Positions 1 to 11,110 of a stretch of DNA of 64,000 nucleotides are shown here, in pieces. Each line of letters opens with the position of its first letter. The stretch's first letter is position 1. Both the position numbers and the translations under genes were made by a program. This stretch comes from Falciphora oryzae (taxonomy: Eukaryota > Ascomycota > Sordariomycetes > Magnaporthales > Magnaporthaceae): positions 1,517,654-1,581,653 of the forward strand of contig JNVV01000004.1 of the NCBI GenBank assembly GCA_000733355.1, read 5' to 3'. The notes beneath the pieces are model-generated. The model had not been told where the DNA came from. It made no database searches and worked only from the letters and a program-made list of their open reading frames with translations.

Positions 1-1929
1 TCTCCGAGATCATCGAATGAACGTTAACCCCCTACACCATCTCTCGCGGCCACCATACCCATTCGCCACCACTATTCACGTCAAGCGCCCAAACCACACC
101 CACGGGATACGTCCCATCTGCTTGGACAGGTCACCATGCGAGGTTACATCATCCCATCTCCCCCCTTGCAAGCGCTCCCTGCCGCGATACCGCCGGCGCT
201 AGATCCATACGTCGCCGCCTCAACGCCTCATCCGTTTTGCAGTCGTTATACTGCTGCGTCATCCAACGTTCCCATACGACGCTTCAAGGACGGCTGAGAC
301 TTGTACCAAGAGATCGAAGCCGAGGAAAACCTGTCTCACATCCAACCCACCCCTTTCGTTGCTTACCCAGCCTCGCCGGTGGACGAGCCTGGTGGCAGTA
401 AGGGTGGGTAGGAGATGTTGGGCTGGCAAAATCACCACCTTTGGTGGAAAAGATGTCTACTTCACATTCACCTAGAGTTCTTCTCTCAGGATCCAATCGT
501 GTTTCTTACCTGCGGTGAAGATACCCCTACATATACGTTTTCCTCGACCCCATGTTCCATGATCAGAGCCCTCAAAACCGCGTCGCCCTAGACCGCGCGT
601 GTTCCTTTTTCCGCCCCTGTCGCAGTTCGGATTCCTTTCCCATTTCAAGCCTCACACGCTTCTCTTGCCATCGACTTTATATGATCATCAGCCTAGGCAT
701 GCCAACCTCCGACCCACAAGCGCCCAGCCAGAGAGGCCAGGCAGTGCTGTCGGCTAGAGCTGAGTTTTGTTGCTCAAGCCCATATCCGTAAGCTGCACAC
801 TCAATAGCAATGAGTATGACGGAGGATGTCCAATCCCCAGAGGCGAGTCGGTGAAGTGTCCGTTCGCCGTCCGGATTATTATCTTAGAGTTACACAAACC
901 AGTACAACAGACTCTTGGAACATCTTGGCTTTCACATACTCCCCGCCCTGCCCTCTTGGAAAATTGCGGTCCCAGTCCACATCAACTCTCTCGTTTTAAC
1001 CTCTGATTCGGCTTCGCGGAGGTTAGGTTTTTTTCAAGTGACAAGCCCAAGACTTTTGCTTCTTGGTACGGCGGCCGAAGTCCGCCGCAGTGCATCCGAC
1101 TTCCGGCTCGGCACGCCCTGTATGACATGATGGCGTGCTACAGCCGTTCGGCCCTTGCCACTCCATGATGCATGCCAAGGCTCCGATGAGCCGCGTCTCG
1201 CGGCACATCATGTCGGACTTCGTCGCGGTAGACGATGGGTACTCATCGACGGCGTGCTGTTTACCGATGCGACCAGTATCACAGCCGTCTGGCAGCTCGC
1301 TGTGACCAGGTCCCAGGAAACAGCCGCATGGGCTTTCTCCGCCTCTCTTCCCACGGGGTCCCCGGACATGTGTGGAGCGCGACAAGATCAAATCTAAGTC
1401 AGAAATGGGGCATGTCTTCCACGTTTCTTGCTCTGGGGCCTTGTTCGTAACCAGCCCTTGTGCAACGCAAACATGTGGCAACACTTCGGCAAGTCCACCG
1501 ATGCACGCAATACCCAGTCTTTCGCGACGCCGTGGCAGCGCTTCTGCAGATGATGTATATGGAGTTCGGCTTCGGCTGAATATCAGTCCCAGGCCCGAGA
1601 GCGGCCGCATAACTCCTCGGAATATGAAGGGCAACCTCGGTTGTTAGAGGAAAACCCTCCTCCGCGTGCTGGGTCAACGACGCCCGGACACTCAGGACCG
1701 GGCGGCGGAACCAACCTCCACATACACACCGACCTCCCCGTTCTCCTCTCCCCCACAGTCGGCGGTCCGGGGTGCATGATTTTTCTTTCCTTTTGTTCTC
1801 CTGTTTTATAAAAGAAGCGCTGTGACTCGCCCATCTTCCTTCTGAGGGAGCAGCCCTCATCCCTCCTCTTCTTCCCCCTTTTGTCTCCCTCCGGTATATC
1901 AGCACCACTCCTGATCCGCCCCAAACATC
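1..1929. other. Intergenic, no supported gene
   Basis: No open frame here has recognisable domain content or a credible intron structure. The last 150 bases before 1930 are rich in C and T (about 1785-1925), as is common just upstream of filamentous-fungal start codons, so they probably form the promoter and 5' UTR of the MFS gene that follows. Confidence 0.6.
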
Positions 1930-3824
1930 ATGACTACAGGAGAGAAACCCTCGACACAACGGGTCGACGATGTTGCCTCTGCCAACGCGGCAGCTGGCAA
2001 CGCGGCTGGCGATCAGGTGACAAAAGAGCCATCGGTGCTAGACGCCAACGATGGACTCAGGAAAGGGGAACATCTGCCCAGTGCAGAGGAGCAAATAGAG
2101 GCTCTCGGTATCCCCAACTGGAAAGATCTCGAGCGAAAGGTGGTCAAAACACTCGATATGACTTTGCTTCCATGTCTCTGGGTGCTTTACCTTTTCAACT
2201 ACCTCGATCGGGCTTCTATCGCACAAGCTCGGCTCAGCTCCTTGGATGAGGATCTCAACCTCCAGGGGTACCAGTTTGGCACTGCTGTGCCAATTCTCAG
2301 TCTCGGGTACGCTTGAATGCAGAGCACTCTGGTCACACTCATCCCATGTATGCCGTGCCACCCCAAACTAACACCATTTATATCAAAGCTACGTTCTTGG
2401 TCAGGTCCCTTCCAACATGATTATCGGGAAAGTCCGGCCCAGCGTGTACCTCTGCGCCATGGCTATGATCTGGTCCGGCGTGTCGGCTGCCACCTGCGGT
2501 GTGACGAACTACCAAGGTGTCATTGCTGTCAGGTTTTTCCTGGGCGTGGTAGAGGCTCCTCTGTTCCCTGGTGTAAGACCCCACAGTTCCCCCTTCCACT
2601 TGATATTAGAGGTGACGGAGATTTCCTAACGCCAATGCTCTTTCTAGGCTATCTATGTCATGTCCTGTTGGTATACTCGCAAGGAGATGGCCCTACGCTG
2701 CGCCATCCTCTACACCGGGCAGACGCTGGCGTTTTGCGTGGCGGGCTTGATCGCGGCCGCCGTGTTCGGCACGCTCGAGGGCTCGTACGGCCTGGCCGGC
2801 TGGCAGTGGCTATTCATCGTTCTTGCCACTACAGGTGCTGGTCTGGCCTTGATCTGCTTCTGGATCCTGCCCGACTACCCGGACTCGGACGCGGGCAGCG
2901 CGGCGCGGTGGTTCATGACCGAGGACATGCGCAAGGTGGCGGCGGCGCGCATCCTCGCGGACCGCGTGTCGACGTCGGAGGCCAAGGCGGGCGTGTGGCA
3001 GGGCCTGAAAATGACCGTATTCGACTACAAATTTTGGCTCCTCGTGGGAATGAATATCGGGATTTCGGCCGCTTACGGCTTCTCGAACTTTTTTCCTTCC
3101 ATCGTCCGGGGGTTCGGATATTCGCGCGTCATCACGCTCGTACTAACGGCTCCGCCCTACATCTTTGCCGCCATCGGCTCCCTCGTCAATGCTTGGCATT
3201 CGGACAAGACCAAGGAGCGCGGGTTTCACTTTGCTGGGCCCATTGCCTTTGGTTGCATTGGCTACATTATCTGCCTAGCGACCGAGGACAGGAATGCGCG
3301 CTATGCTGCGTCCTTCATCTACGTCGGCGGCATGTACTTTGTAAGTGGCAGTGTTATTCGCGCTGGAGTCCGACCCAACACTGGAGTCCGACCCAACACT
3401 GGAGTCTGACCCAACACTGGAGTCCGACCCAACACTGGAGTCCGACCCAACACTGGAGTCCGACTTAATGCAGCAGTACGCCTTGCTGCGCTCGGGTAAA
3501 TGCTAACCGCGACGCGCACACGTTCAGAGCAACCCTCTCATCAGCACCTGGACGTCCAACACCATGGGCCGTACGCCCGAGAAGCGAGCCATCTCAGTGG
3601 CGCTGGTCAATGTGCTTGGCCAGACAGGCAACCTCATTGCGCCATACTTCTTCGTCGAGTCAGAGGAGCCGGTCTACCGTCTTGCTTTCATCCTGATGAT
3701 GGTGATGGCGCTCATCGCCATCACGAGCGCCATGGGTCTGAAGCTGTACCTCCGCCGGTCGAACAAGAAGCTGTACAAACGGGCTGTGCAGAACGAGTCG
3801 GTGTACAACCCTTATTTGACATAA
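1930..3824 (+). CDS. MFS transporter, Dal5/allantoate permease-like (ACS family)
   Basis: This is a four-exon gene: 1930-2306, 2389-2572, 2648-3340 and 3528-3824, giving 516 residues. All junctions are GT/AG and keep frame, and a TGCTAAC branch site is visible at 3501. The N-terminus (about 75 residues) is hydrophilic and cytosolic. The first membrane segment holds LFNYLDRASIAQARL, the typical start of anion:cation symporters of the Dal5/Tna1/Seo1 group, followed by YVLGQVPSN, RFFLGVVEAPLFPG and, late in the protein, SNPLISTWTSNTMGRTPEKRA, all family signatures. About 12 membrane segments are expected. Members import organic anions such as allantoate, nicotinate, pantothenate or ureidosuccinate at the plasma membrane; the substrate cannot be read from the sequence. 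The third intron is long (187 bases) and carries an 18-base minisatellite. Family assignment is firm, substrate is open. Confidence 0.9.
3363..3470 (+). repeat. 18-bp intronic minisatellite, six units
   Basis: Six head-to-tail copies of CTGGAGTCCGACCCAACA lie inside intron 3 of the MFS gene. Units 1, 2, 4 and 5 are identical, unit 3 has one C-to-T change, and unit 6 is degenerate at its 3' end. The unit is six codons long, so the exon 3 frame runs through the first two units until the C-to-T change in unit 3 creates a TGA. Confidence 0.95.
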
Positions 3825-4553
3825 GGCGAAGGGGGAGAGGCACTGCGGCCAAATAAAAATCTGCAGTCTCGACAACCCTAATTGGGGCCTCCATTGCCCG
3901 AACTTATCCTGTAAGTCTCCTTTCCTATTTCCTATATCCTTTCTTATTTCCTATGTCCTTTCCTATCTCTTGTATCCTTTTTTTCCCTCTTACATCCTTT
4001 TCTATTTCTTATATTTTTTTCCTATTTCCTATATCCTTTCCTCTTTCCTGTTATTCGGGCTGCTGACTTTAATTTGGGGAACGTGCGAGGCAGTCACTGG
4101 AACCAGATGAGGATTTAGCCTCATTGTGTGCACCGCCTGTATTGAGTTACATCGCTAAGGTAGCGAAGGTGGCCCTCCTGCTGTCACTGGCTAGCGGCAG
4201 TGGGCTCTTGTCTGACAGCGACGAGATCGTGTGGCTGAGCCGATGGCAAGTGACGACATGCGTCCAAAGCCAAGACAAGCAATACAACCCCGCATCCACA
4301 ACGACAAAAGTCCATCTTGCTCTCCAATGCATTTCTAGATTGAAGCCCGAAAAAAGGATCGTGAGAGCTCCGCAACGCGAACTTTGGGGGCTCATGTTGT
4401 CGTGCTATAAGGATGGGCTGCCTGCTGTCCACGACGAGAGATTGAAGGTGTTCGTAGGCAGCCTGGCACCGCACACAGTCCCCCGCGACCAAGACTAGCA
4501 CGGCAAGTCCATCAAGACAATTTAGGAGGCGAGACATAACAAACAACCCGACC
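3825..4553. other. Intergenic: 3' flank plus pyrimidine-rich repeat
   Basis: An AATAAA-like poly(A) signal lies near 3852, just after the MFS stop codon. The rest of the first 250 bases is the dispersed repeat described separately. Nothing recognisable lies between about 4090 and the start of the next gene at 4554. Confidence 0.6.
3861..4078 (+). repeat. Dispersed pyrimidine-rich repeat, copy A
   Basis: A unique-looking head (3861-3910, containing CTAATTGG and CCCGAACTTA) is followed by about 140 bases of imperfect TTTCCTATTTCCTATATCC-type units and a tail with TTATTCGGGC. The head matches, in inverted orientation, a second copy near 36005-36064. Read outward from each end, the head and tail share AATT and a CCCGAA core (imperfect terminal inverted repeats), which would fit a small non-autonomous element; this is inference. 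Confidence 0.55.
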
Positions 4554-5258
4554 ATGCACTCTACGACCATCCTGTCCGCCCTCTCCCTCGCGGCGGTGCC
4601 CGTCCTGGGCCAGACCACAACCAACAACGGAGGGCAAACCACCGCGGCCCCGACGACGACGCAGCCGCCGCCCACGTCGGCGCCCAACACGACGCCGTGC
4701 GCGTCGCTGCTCTCGTCCCTGGCGCTGGAGGCGCCCCGCGGGCACCGGGCCATGGAGTCGTGGTTCAGCGAGCAGCAGGCGCTGCGGTCGTCGGCCATCT
4801 CGGCGACCCCGTCGCTGGCCGAGTGCATGCCACGCGGCTTCGTGGTGCCCAGCTCGCTCTACTGGGTCGCGAGCGTCGAGGCGAGCGAGCTCCGGTCGTG
4901 GGAGTCGGCGCGCGCGACCGAGATCGCCAGCGTCACCAGCCGCTGCGAGAGGTACCTGGCCGAGCGGCAGTCGTCCTTGATCGTCTCGCTGAGCTCCGTG
5001 CTCGAGTCGAGGATGTCGTGCCGCTCCAAGGTGCAGTCGAGCATGACGCCGGGCCGGAACACGCTGGCTACCACTACTGCTGCTCCTACTACTACTACTT
5101 CGACCGGGACGAGCCAGACGTCGACGTCGACGGGCGGCGCGGGAGGGGCTCAGTCTGGCACGCCGCCGCCGTCTGCGGCTGGAAGGATTGGGGAGAGGGG
5201 GGTTGTTGGCATTGCGGCGGCGGCGGCTTTGTTTGCCGGCCTGGCGAGCTGGATATAG
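4554..5258 (+). CDS. Small secreted Ser/Thr-rich protein, probable GPI anchor
   Basis: A single-exon gene of 234 residues. Residues 1-20 form a signal peptide (hydrophobic core, likely cleavage after VLGQ). Residues 20-45 are Thr/Pro/Gln-rich. A central globular part of about 110 residues contains three or four cysteines (CASLL, AECMP, SRCERY, MSCRS). A second Thr/Ser-rich stretch follows (about 165-205), then a C-terminal hydrophobic tail ending GIAAAAALFAGLASWI. That order is typical of fungal GPI-anchored cell-surface proteins with O-glycosylated linkers. I do not recognise a catalytic domain, and function is unknown. The chosen ATG is the one that gives the signal peptide. Confidence 0.8.
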   Translation: MHSTTILSALSLAAVPVLGQTTTNNGGQTTAAPTTTQPPPTSAPNTTPCASLLSSLALEAPRGHRAMESWFSEQQALRSSAISATPSLAECMPRGFVVPSSLYWVASVEASELRSWESARATEIASVTSRCERYLAERQSSLIVSLSSVLESRMSCRSKVQSSMTPGRNTLATTTAAPTTTTSTGTSQTSTSTGGAGGAQSGTPPPSAAGRIGERGVVGIAAAAALFAGLASWI

Positions 5259-5805
5259 TCGGAAGTGAGCCTTGGTGTTTTTATGCATCAAGTGGTGTTG
5301 TGTACAGAGTAAATAGGTGCCATCCCGGGGCACGTGTGTGGAAATGTTCAATTAAATGTCTCGGGCAACAAATAAATTGGCCTCAGCTGCAACTAGCGCT
5401 CTTTAGCGGGCACGTGCCTGTGTCACATTGGCGCGATCAAGGGTCCCACTGACGCTAAAACAAACGCGCCTGGCAAAGCACCAGACGGCTGTGAAACCGT
5501 GACAGCGACCACAGCTGAGGGCGTCATGCACCACCGGATCCGCTGACGTCGCTCCCCGGGCTTGGGGGTGTGCGCGCCTTGAGACGACACAGCGGCTTGC
5601 CTCATGGGACGACCGGTCTGGAACCCGACGTTACCTCTCACAGACTTCAAGCCGCCCGCCCCCTTGACATTTCTTTTGAATTTTAGCAATTAGCAGAGGC
5701 CGTCATCGTCGACCGCCGCCCACGTAGTCTTGTCCGTCACTAACTCCACCAAGGCCAGGGAGCTGACGGCGGCTCAGCAACGTCAAAATCTTGCCCTCGA
5801 ACGCC
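5259..5805. other. Intergenic, nothing recognised
   Basis: The 3' flank of the GPI-type gene and the upstream region of the Btn1 homologue. I see no repeats or structural RNA. Confidence 0.5.
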
Positions 5806-7383
5806 ATGAACAGGTCGCCCTCGTCATCGGGCCTGCTCCCGATGCCGGGCACCGCGTCAGCCTCGTGGGCCGTGTACCGCTCCAGGCTCGCCTCGGTGTT
5901 TCGGGGCGCTGATACTTCGGTGCTGGTTGCCTTTTGGCTGTTTGGTACTTTTCTCCCCCTTGCCCTCTCTCCATCCATCTCCACCAGCCCGCCCGCACAC
6001 TAACACACATACACACACCCTCCTCCCAAACAAACAGGCCTCATCAACAATGTCCTCTACGTCATCATCCTCTCCGCCGCGCAGGACCTGGTCGGCACCA
6101 ACGTTCCGAAAGGCGTCGTCCTCCTCGCCGACGTGCTCCCGTCCTTCCTGACGAAACTGGTAGCCCCCTACTTCATCCACCGCGTCCCCTACGCCGCCCG
6201 CATCCTCGCCTTCGTCGCCCTCTCCAGCTCGGGCATGCTCCTCGTCGCCCTGACCCCGCCCGACCGCTCCGTCGCCGTCCGCCTCGCCGGCGTCGTCCTC
6301 GCCAGCCTGAGCAGCGGCGGCGGCGAGCTCAGCTTCCTGGGCCTGACCCACTACTACGGCCCCATGAGCTTGGCCGCCTGGGGCAGCGGCACGGGAGGGG
6401 CCGGGCTGATAGGGGCGGGGCTGTACGTCGCGCTGACGGACTGGGCCGGCCTGTCGGTCAGGGCGAGCCTGCTGGCCTCGGCCATGCTGCCCGCCGTCAT
6501 GGTGCTGAGCTTCTTTGTCGTCCTGCCGCGCGCGCCGCTCAAGATGTCGTCGTCGTCGTCATCGGCTTCTTCTATGACGAGTAATGACGGCGGTGCTTAC
6601 GCGGCAGTGCCCAGCCGCGACCTGGAGGACGACGACGTCGAGCACATGCCGGTCGGCAGCGCATCGGCGGGCCTGCTGGCCCCCGGCCCGTCGGTGGCCG
6701 CGACGGCCTACTCGGTCCGGGACGGCCGCGCCGGCGGCGACGACGAGGACGAGCTGCGGCCCCTGTCGCCCACCCCGACCACCACGTCCGCCACCACAAC
6801 CCCAAAAACAAACAAGCCAGCATTCGCGGCGAACCTGCGCCGGGCCCGACGCCTGTTCTTCCCCTACATGCTGCCGCTGCTCCTCGTCTACGTGGCCGAG
6901 TACACCATCAACCAGGGCGTGTCGCCGACGCTCCTCTTCCCGCTCGCCCGCACGCCCTTCTCCGAGTTCCGCTCCTTCTACCCCTTCTACGGCTTCCTGT
7001 ACCAGCTCGGCGTCTTCATCTCGCGCTCCTCGACGCCCTTTGTGCGCGTCCACAGCCTGTACCTCCCCTCGCTGCTGCAGGTCGCGAACCTCGTGGTCTT
7101 GACCGCGCACGCCCTGCTCGACTTCATCCCCTCCGTCTACCTCGTGTTCCTGATCGTGTTTTGGGAAGGGCTGTTGGGCGGCGCCGTCTACGTAAACACC
7201 TTTGCCGAGATCATGGAGCGCGTCCCGCCCGCGGACCGCGAGTTCAGCCTCGGCGCCACCTCGGTCAGCGACAGCGGCGGCATCTGCCTCGCCAGCATGC
7301 TCGGCATGGCCATGGAGGTCTGGCTGTGCGACTACCAGGTCCGCAGCGGACGCGACTATTGCAGGCGCATCGAGGCCAGTTGA
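5806..7383 (+). CDS. btn1: Battenin/CLN3 family vacuolar membrane protein
   Basis: Two exons, 5806-5944 and 6038-7383, encode 494 residues; the 93-base intron splits a glycine codon. The join restores [20 protein letters not shown], the conserved first membrane segment of CLN3/Btn1, followed by [18 protein letters not shown] and [10 protein letters not shown], further hallmarks. A hydrophilic acidic loop (about residues 225-300) separates two halves of the membrane domain, and the second half has the [20 protein letters not shown] signature. Members sit in the vacuolar/lysosomal membrane and affect vacuolar pH and basic amino-acid homeostasis. The first in-frame ATG is at 5806; a TTG lies upstream but is not a likely start. 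The gene is convergent with the methyltransferase downstream. Very sure of family. Confidence 0.93.
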
Positions 7384-8018
7384 GTAACTTTAACCAAGGG
7401 TCGATAAAACTACTCTACAATCTTTGACGACATGAATGCCAGCCTCCAATATCCAATGCACATCATCGTCGGGACCCATGTATGCCGTAGTCTGCCTATA
7501 TATGTACAAGTCCTGTAGCCCTATTATGAACAGTAAAGTATTACTTCTTCCCAAAAGCTTCTGTTTTATTTTTTTGTACATTTTCTCTTTCCAATTCTCA
7601 TTCTTGACTCATCCCGGTTGCAATGCAACGACCGGAAATGGGTGGTGTGAACACGTGAGTGAGCCTTCAAGTGCGCCACCAAGCCACTGATGCGACAGCA
7701 ACGTGGCCCAGGCCGATTTGGGTTGGGGCAGCCCTGTATCGCCTCAGTGGAGGTAGGCAAGCAAGACCTTGAGACGGGGGCCTCGGGCGTTTGATCTCCG
7801 AATCCGGAACCCAGCGCACACGACCAGAGCCGACTATCTTATGTGCTATTTCCAGATTACTTTTTCTTTGTCGTCCCTCCCTTGATCTCTATTGGCTCCG
7901 CCATCCCAGGAAGGCCGTCTTTTGCGCCATTATGCCGACACGTTTGGGGGAATAGAGTTCAAGGTTTGCTGCAAGGAGGTAGCCCGGTGTGTAATCCTCG
8001 AAGGGCAGAAAGCAAAAA
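7384..8018. other. Convergent intergenic spacer
   Basis: The 3' flanks of the Btn1 homologue (+) and the methyltransferase (-). It is AT-richer around 7420-7600. I see no gene or repeat. Confidence 0.5.
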
Positions 8019-9011
8019 TCATGCCTTCTTCATGACAGCAATCCACGCTGTGACACGGTACGACGCCCCTTCCTCGGCCAGGCGGGCGACGCGTTCGGCA
8101 AACGCGGCGTCGAGCCGACCCGTATCGGCCCTGGACCAGCCGCGGGTGTAGCCGTCGCACATGCTCCGCCGAATGGGCGCGTATGCCTCGTGTGTCCAAA
8201 GCGCCCAGGGGAGCACACGCGTGATGCTCCGCAGCTCGACGGGCGCGGCCGCCTTGCCACTCACGGGGAATCCGCCTCGCTCTAGAGCTAACTGCAGCTG
8301 CCGCTCCGTCAGCACAGCCTCTCGGGTGTCGACGCTGCGATGGGGCTGTGGTGGGCTCCTATCGTGGTTGCTGCCGATGTTGCTCTTGGTTTCATTGCTC
8401 GCGGCCATCTGGCGAGCGACCTGCTCGAAAACATCAAGGTAGCCGAGGGCACGCCATGCAGTCAAAACAGCGACACCTCCAGGCTTCAACGTGCGTCGCA
8501 TCTCAGAGACGACGCGCGCTGTATCGGCTTCAGACATGCCGAGGACGACAAAGTTGGAGAAGGAATGGGTGAAGATGGCGTCGTCGAACCCGAACAGCTC
8601 TCGCGAGTCCATAACTTGCGAGCGCACTGTGGCTCCCCGGCGGGCGGCAGCGCTAGCCATGACCGGGGAGATGTCGGTCGCCTCGATGCGGGGTGCTTCT
8701 GGTGGGTGGTTCGTCTGGTGATGTTCTTGCTGCTGGAAGCGGCGCCTCTGCTGCTGCCATGTTTGTTGTAGCGGCGGTTTCTGGTGTTGGTTCTCGGGGC
8801 CGGTCCGGCTTAGGTGCCGAGACAATATCTCGGCGGTAACAATGCCGGGCCCGCAGCCGTTGTCGTGAACCACCGATTTCTCGGTAATGAGCGGCGCGAG
8901 CGAGACAGCTTCTGCAGCAAAAAGACGCATGGCGGGAAATATGGTCTCGTAGGTCTCGGCCATGCGCGTGAATGGGTTCGCCATCTTCAACTGGACTGAT
9001 TGGACGACCAT
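8019..9011 (-). CDS. Class I SAM-dependent methyltransferase
   Basis: A single-exon gene of 330 residues. Motif I is DNGCGPGIVTAEIL (about residues 50-63), motif post-I is the acidic loop IEATDISPVM (about 109-118), and the later LKPGGVAVLTAW matches the motif IV/V region of UbiE/Methyltransf_11/25-type enzymes. The N-terminal FTRMAETYETIFP resembles the helix that caps the SAM pocket in small-molecule O- and C-methyltransferases. A glutamine- and histidine-rich insertion (about 66-105) interrupts the Rossmann fold between motif I and motif post-I, and a second low-complexity insertion lies near 212-235. No targeting signal is seen. The substrate is unknown and there is no neighbouring biosynthetic backbone gene. 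Confidence 0.88.
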   Translation of the reverse strand: MVVQSVQLKMANPFTRMAETYETIFPAMRLFAAEAVSLAPLITEKSVVHDNGCGPGIVTAEILSRHLSRTGPENQHQKPPLQQTWQQQRRRFQQQEHHQTNHPPEAPRIEATDISPVMASAAARRGATVRSQVMDSRELFGFDDAIFTHSFSNFVVLGMSEADTARVVSEMRRTLKPGGVAVLTAWRALGYLDVFEQVARQMAASNETKSNIGSNHDRSPPQPHRSVDTREAVLTERQLQLALERGGFPVSGKAAAPVELRSITRVLPWALWTHEAYAPIRRSMCDGYTRGWSRADTGRLDAAFAERVARLAEEGASYRVTAWIAVMKKA

Positions 9012-10911
9012 GACTGTTGACTTGCCCTAGTTGGCTCTGCTACTATTGTCGACATTAACCGTGTGTGTAAGTCCGAGGAGCGGCGGTGTGGGACGTAGCG
9101 AGTGCGCAACCGCCTCGACCAGAGATGCGGTATATGGCGAGCTCAGTGTAGACAGGCAATAACCGAGCCCAGCGGCGTTGGCCGGAATCGCCAACCGCCC
9201 ACGCAGAGAGCCGTCTCCAGTTTCTCGAGACGCCGCCCGCCGTCAACGTCGCCAAGCTGATGGATGTGGTGACGTTGGGAGAAGGTTGTCAGGGTCAAGG
9301 ATTGGTGGCAGGATGAGACGGCGGGCTTTGGAGATGATGGTAGCAGCGGCGGCACCATCTTCTTTGTTCTCTCTCTCCCTTGCGTTTGAAACGCAACCGG
9401 GGCCCCCAAATGGTGAACGCCGTGGAGCCCGCCCAGTCTCCCTGTTGTCCGGGGTGGGTTACACGAAATCTCCCAAGGGGGCCTCTTTCCCTTGCGGTCT
9501 TGGCTGGCAACCTCGGGACGCGGCACTTCGCAGGGCGAGCAAGGGGACAGATAAGACAGGAGCAACAGCAGCGACAGAGACAGCGGTGACAGCGACAGCG
9601 GAGCAGGCGCGATGCAGGGGCTCCAGCAGGTGTGGGACTTGTCGGTCTGTTCCCCGCCCCAAGACGGGCCCGCGATGGACGGATAACAAACAGCAGGGTG
9701 GGAATGGGGAGGCGGCGCGCTTTCTATGACAGCAGTGCCGTTGAGTAGCACATTAGGCGCGGCGTTGATGGTATTAGTGGTGGTGCACACCCGAGCCCAG
9801 CGAGCGTGTACTGTACTCTGGAGATGGCGCGGTAGGTGACCCACGATCCCGGCGGGTTATTGCTCTGTTGTGTCCGGGCGCGCGTGCAAGGTAGCCCAGT
9901 ACCGTGACGCCACCTACCGCAAGACGAGTGGCTGATAGCCTCCTGTGCTTTGTTTGCCTGTTCCGGGGCGCCCTAGCTTGGACTGAGGGTGGTTGCGTGA
10001 TTGTGGTGGGTGCGGTGCATGCAAAAGCACTCGGATGCATGCACTCGCTGGTGGAAGAACACGCATCGAACATCGGTGTGTTGGGTGGAGGCTGGGACTA
10101 GACGCTGTTTGGGTTTGGGCAATGGCCTGTTGTAGGTAATGACGGTCGGCCAGAACAGGCAAGGCCCCTTTGCTAGGCGCCGCCCGCGGCATCCGACGCC
10201 CACCGCATGGGGTCAATGAATTGTTTTGCTTTTTAGTCAGTCGCGGGGCAGGCTCCTCCTGCCTGAACTGATGGCTGGAGGCGCCGCAATACGGTCGCGC
10301 ACAGAGCCCCTGTTTTGATTGCGCCGTAGGGAGAGTGCTCCAATTAATGATCCAGAGCGAGCTCCTTTTAGCGTCCTCCCAGCTTCCATCCTAAAATCGC
10401 ACATGTTTTTCCCAAGCCAGCTTAGCACGACAACCACGGCCACCTAGCCTCGTGCAGGACGGAGCGCACGTGGCCAACACATGCCCACCACCGCCATCCC
10501 GTCTTGTCCCACGGCTCCTTTTTTTTGTGTCCCCTCCGTAATGCATGCCTCGACCCAGCGCCCTCCCACGGACCTCCAGCTGTTGTTCTGGCCTCGCACA
10601 GGCCAAACATTGCCTTTAGTTACCCGGCGACCATCCCCCGGACCTAGACGCAACGGTCGCCCCGACACGTGTTCCGGAAATTGGGAATTGGGGAGCACGA
10701 CAGCCCCCGCCAGTGGTGACTGGAGGTTGCCAATGAAATCAATAAGCGACGGACCCTGCATGTATGCATCTCGGTGCAGGTACTCCTTACACATGTTGAA
10801 ATAATTTATGTCACGATTCAAAACAGACAAAATATCAATCCAAAACACAGTCAATTCAATCAGGTTACCTATAGCAGCCCTTACCATCGCAGCGGCTTGA
10901 CGTCGGACTCG
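9012..10911. other. Intergenic, no supported gene
   Basis: Several open frames of 70-233 codons exist on both strands but none has a recognisable domain and their composition is that of random GC-rich DNA. I see no structured repeat. Confidence 0.5.
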
Positions 10912-11106
10912 CTAGAAGCTCCCCAAAATCAGTGCAACACAACACAAAACCTCCGCAATAATTCCCAAGAAGTCAAGCACTTTACCGGCTGCAGCCCAGA
11001 AAGTACCGGACCTGGTCTTGCGGGACTTGACCTCGCAGCGCGGGTTGCGGCAGTACTTGTTCTTCTCGCCGTTCTGGCAGTTCCAACATTGGGGGTAGGG
11101 GTAAGC
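10912..11106 (-). CDS. Possible small Cys-rich membrane protein
   Basis: A 65-codon frame starting at the ATG whose complement is near 11108 encodes a protein with an N-terminal cysteine cluster (CWNC, then YC and RC about 10-16 residues later) that could bind zinc, a short basic stretch (KSRKTRS) and a C-terminal hydrophobic segment of about 20 residues ending VLCCVALILG. The organised layout is unlike the surrounding random frames. The frame stays open upstream of this ATG, so the true start may lie in an upstream exon. I do not recognise a family. Moderate to low confidence that it is a gene. Confidence 0.35.
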   Translation of the reverse strand, partial: AYPYPQCWNCQNGEKNKYCRNPRCEVKSRKTRSGTFWAAAGKVLDFLGIIAEVLCCVALILGSF

Positions 11107-11110
11107 CATC

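Noticed and set aside
1023..1634. 203-codon minus-strand open frame
   Set aside because: No recognisable domain, and overlapping frames of similar length in other phases suggest chance in GC-rich DNA.
9143..9844. 233-codon minus-strand open frame
   Set aside because: Composition is random-like with runs of Ser/Leu from CT-rich sequence, and an overlapping plus-strand frame of 183 codons is equally open.
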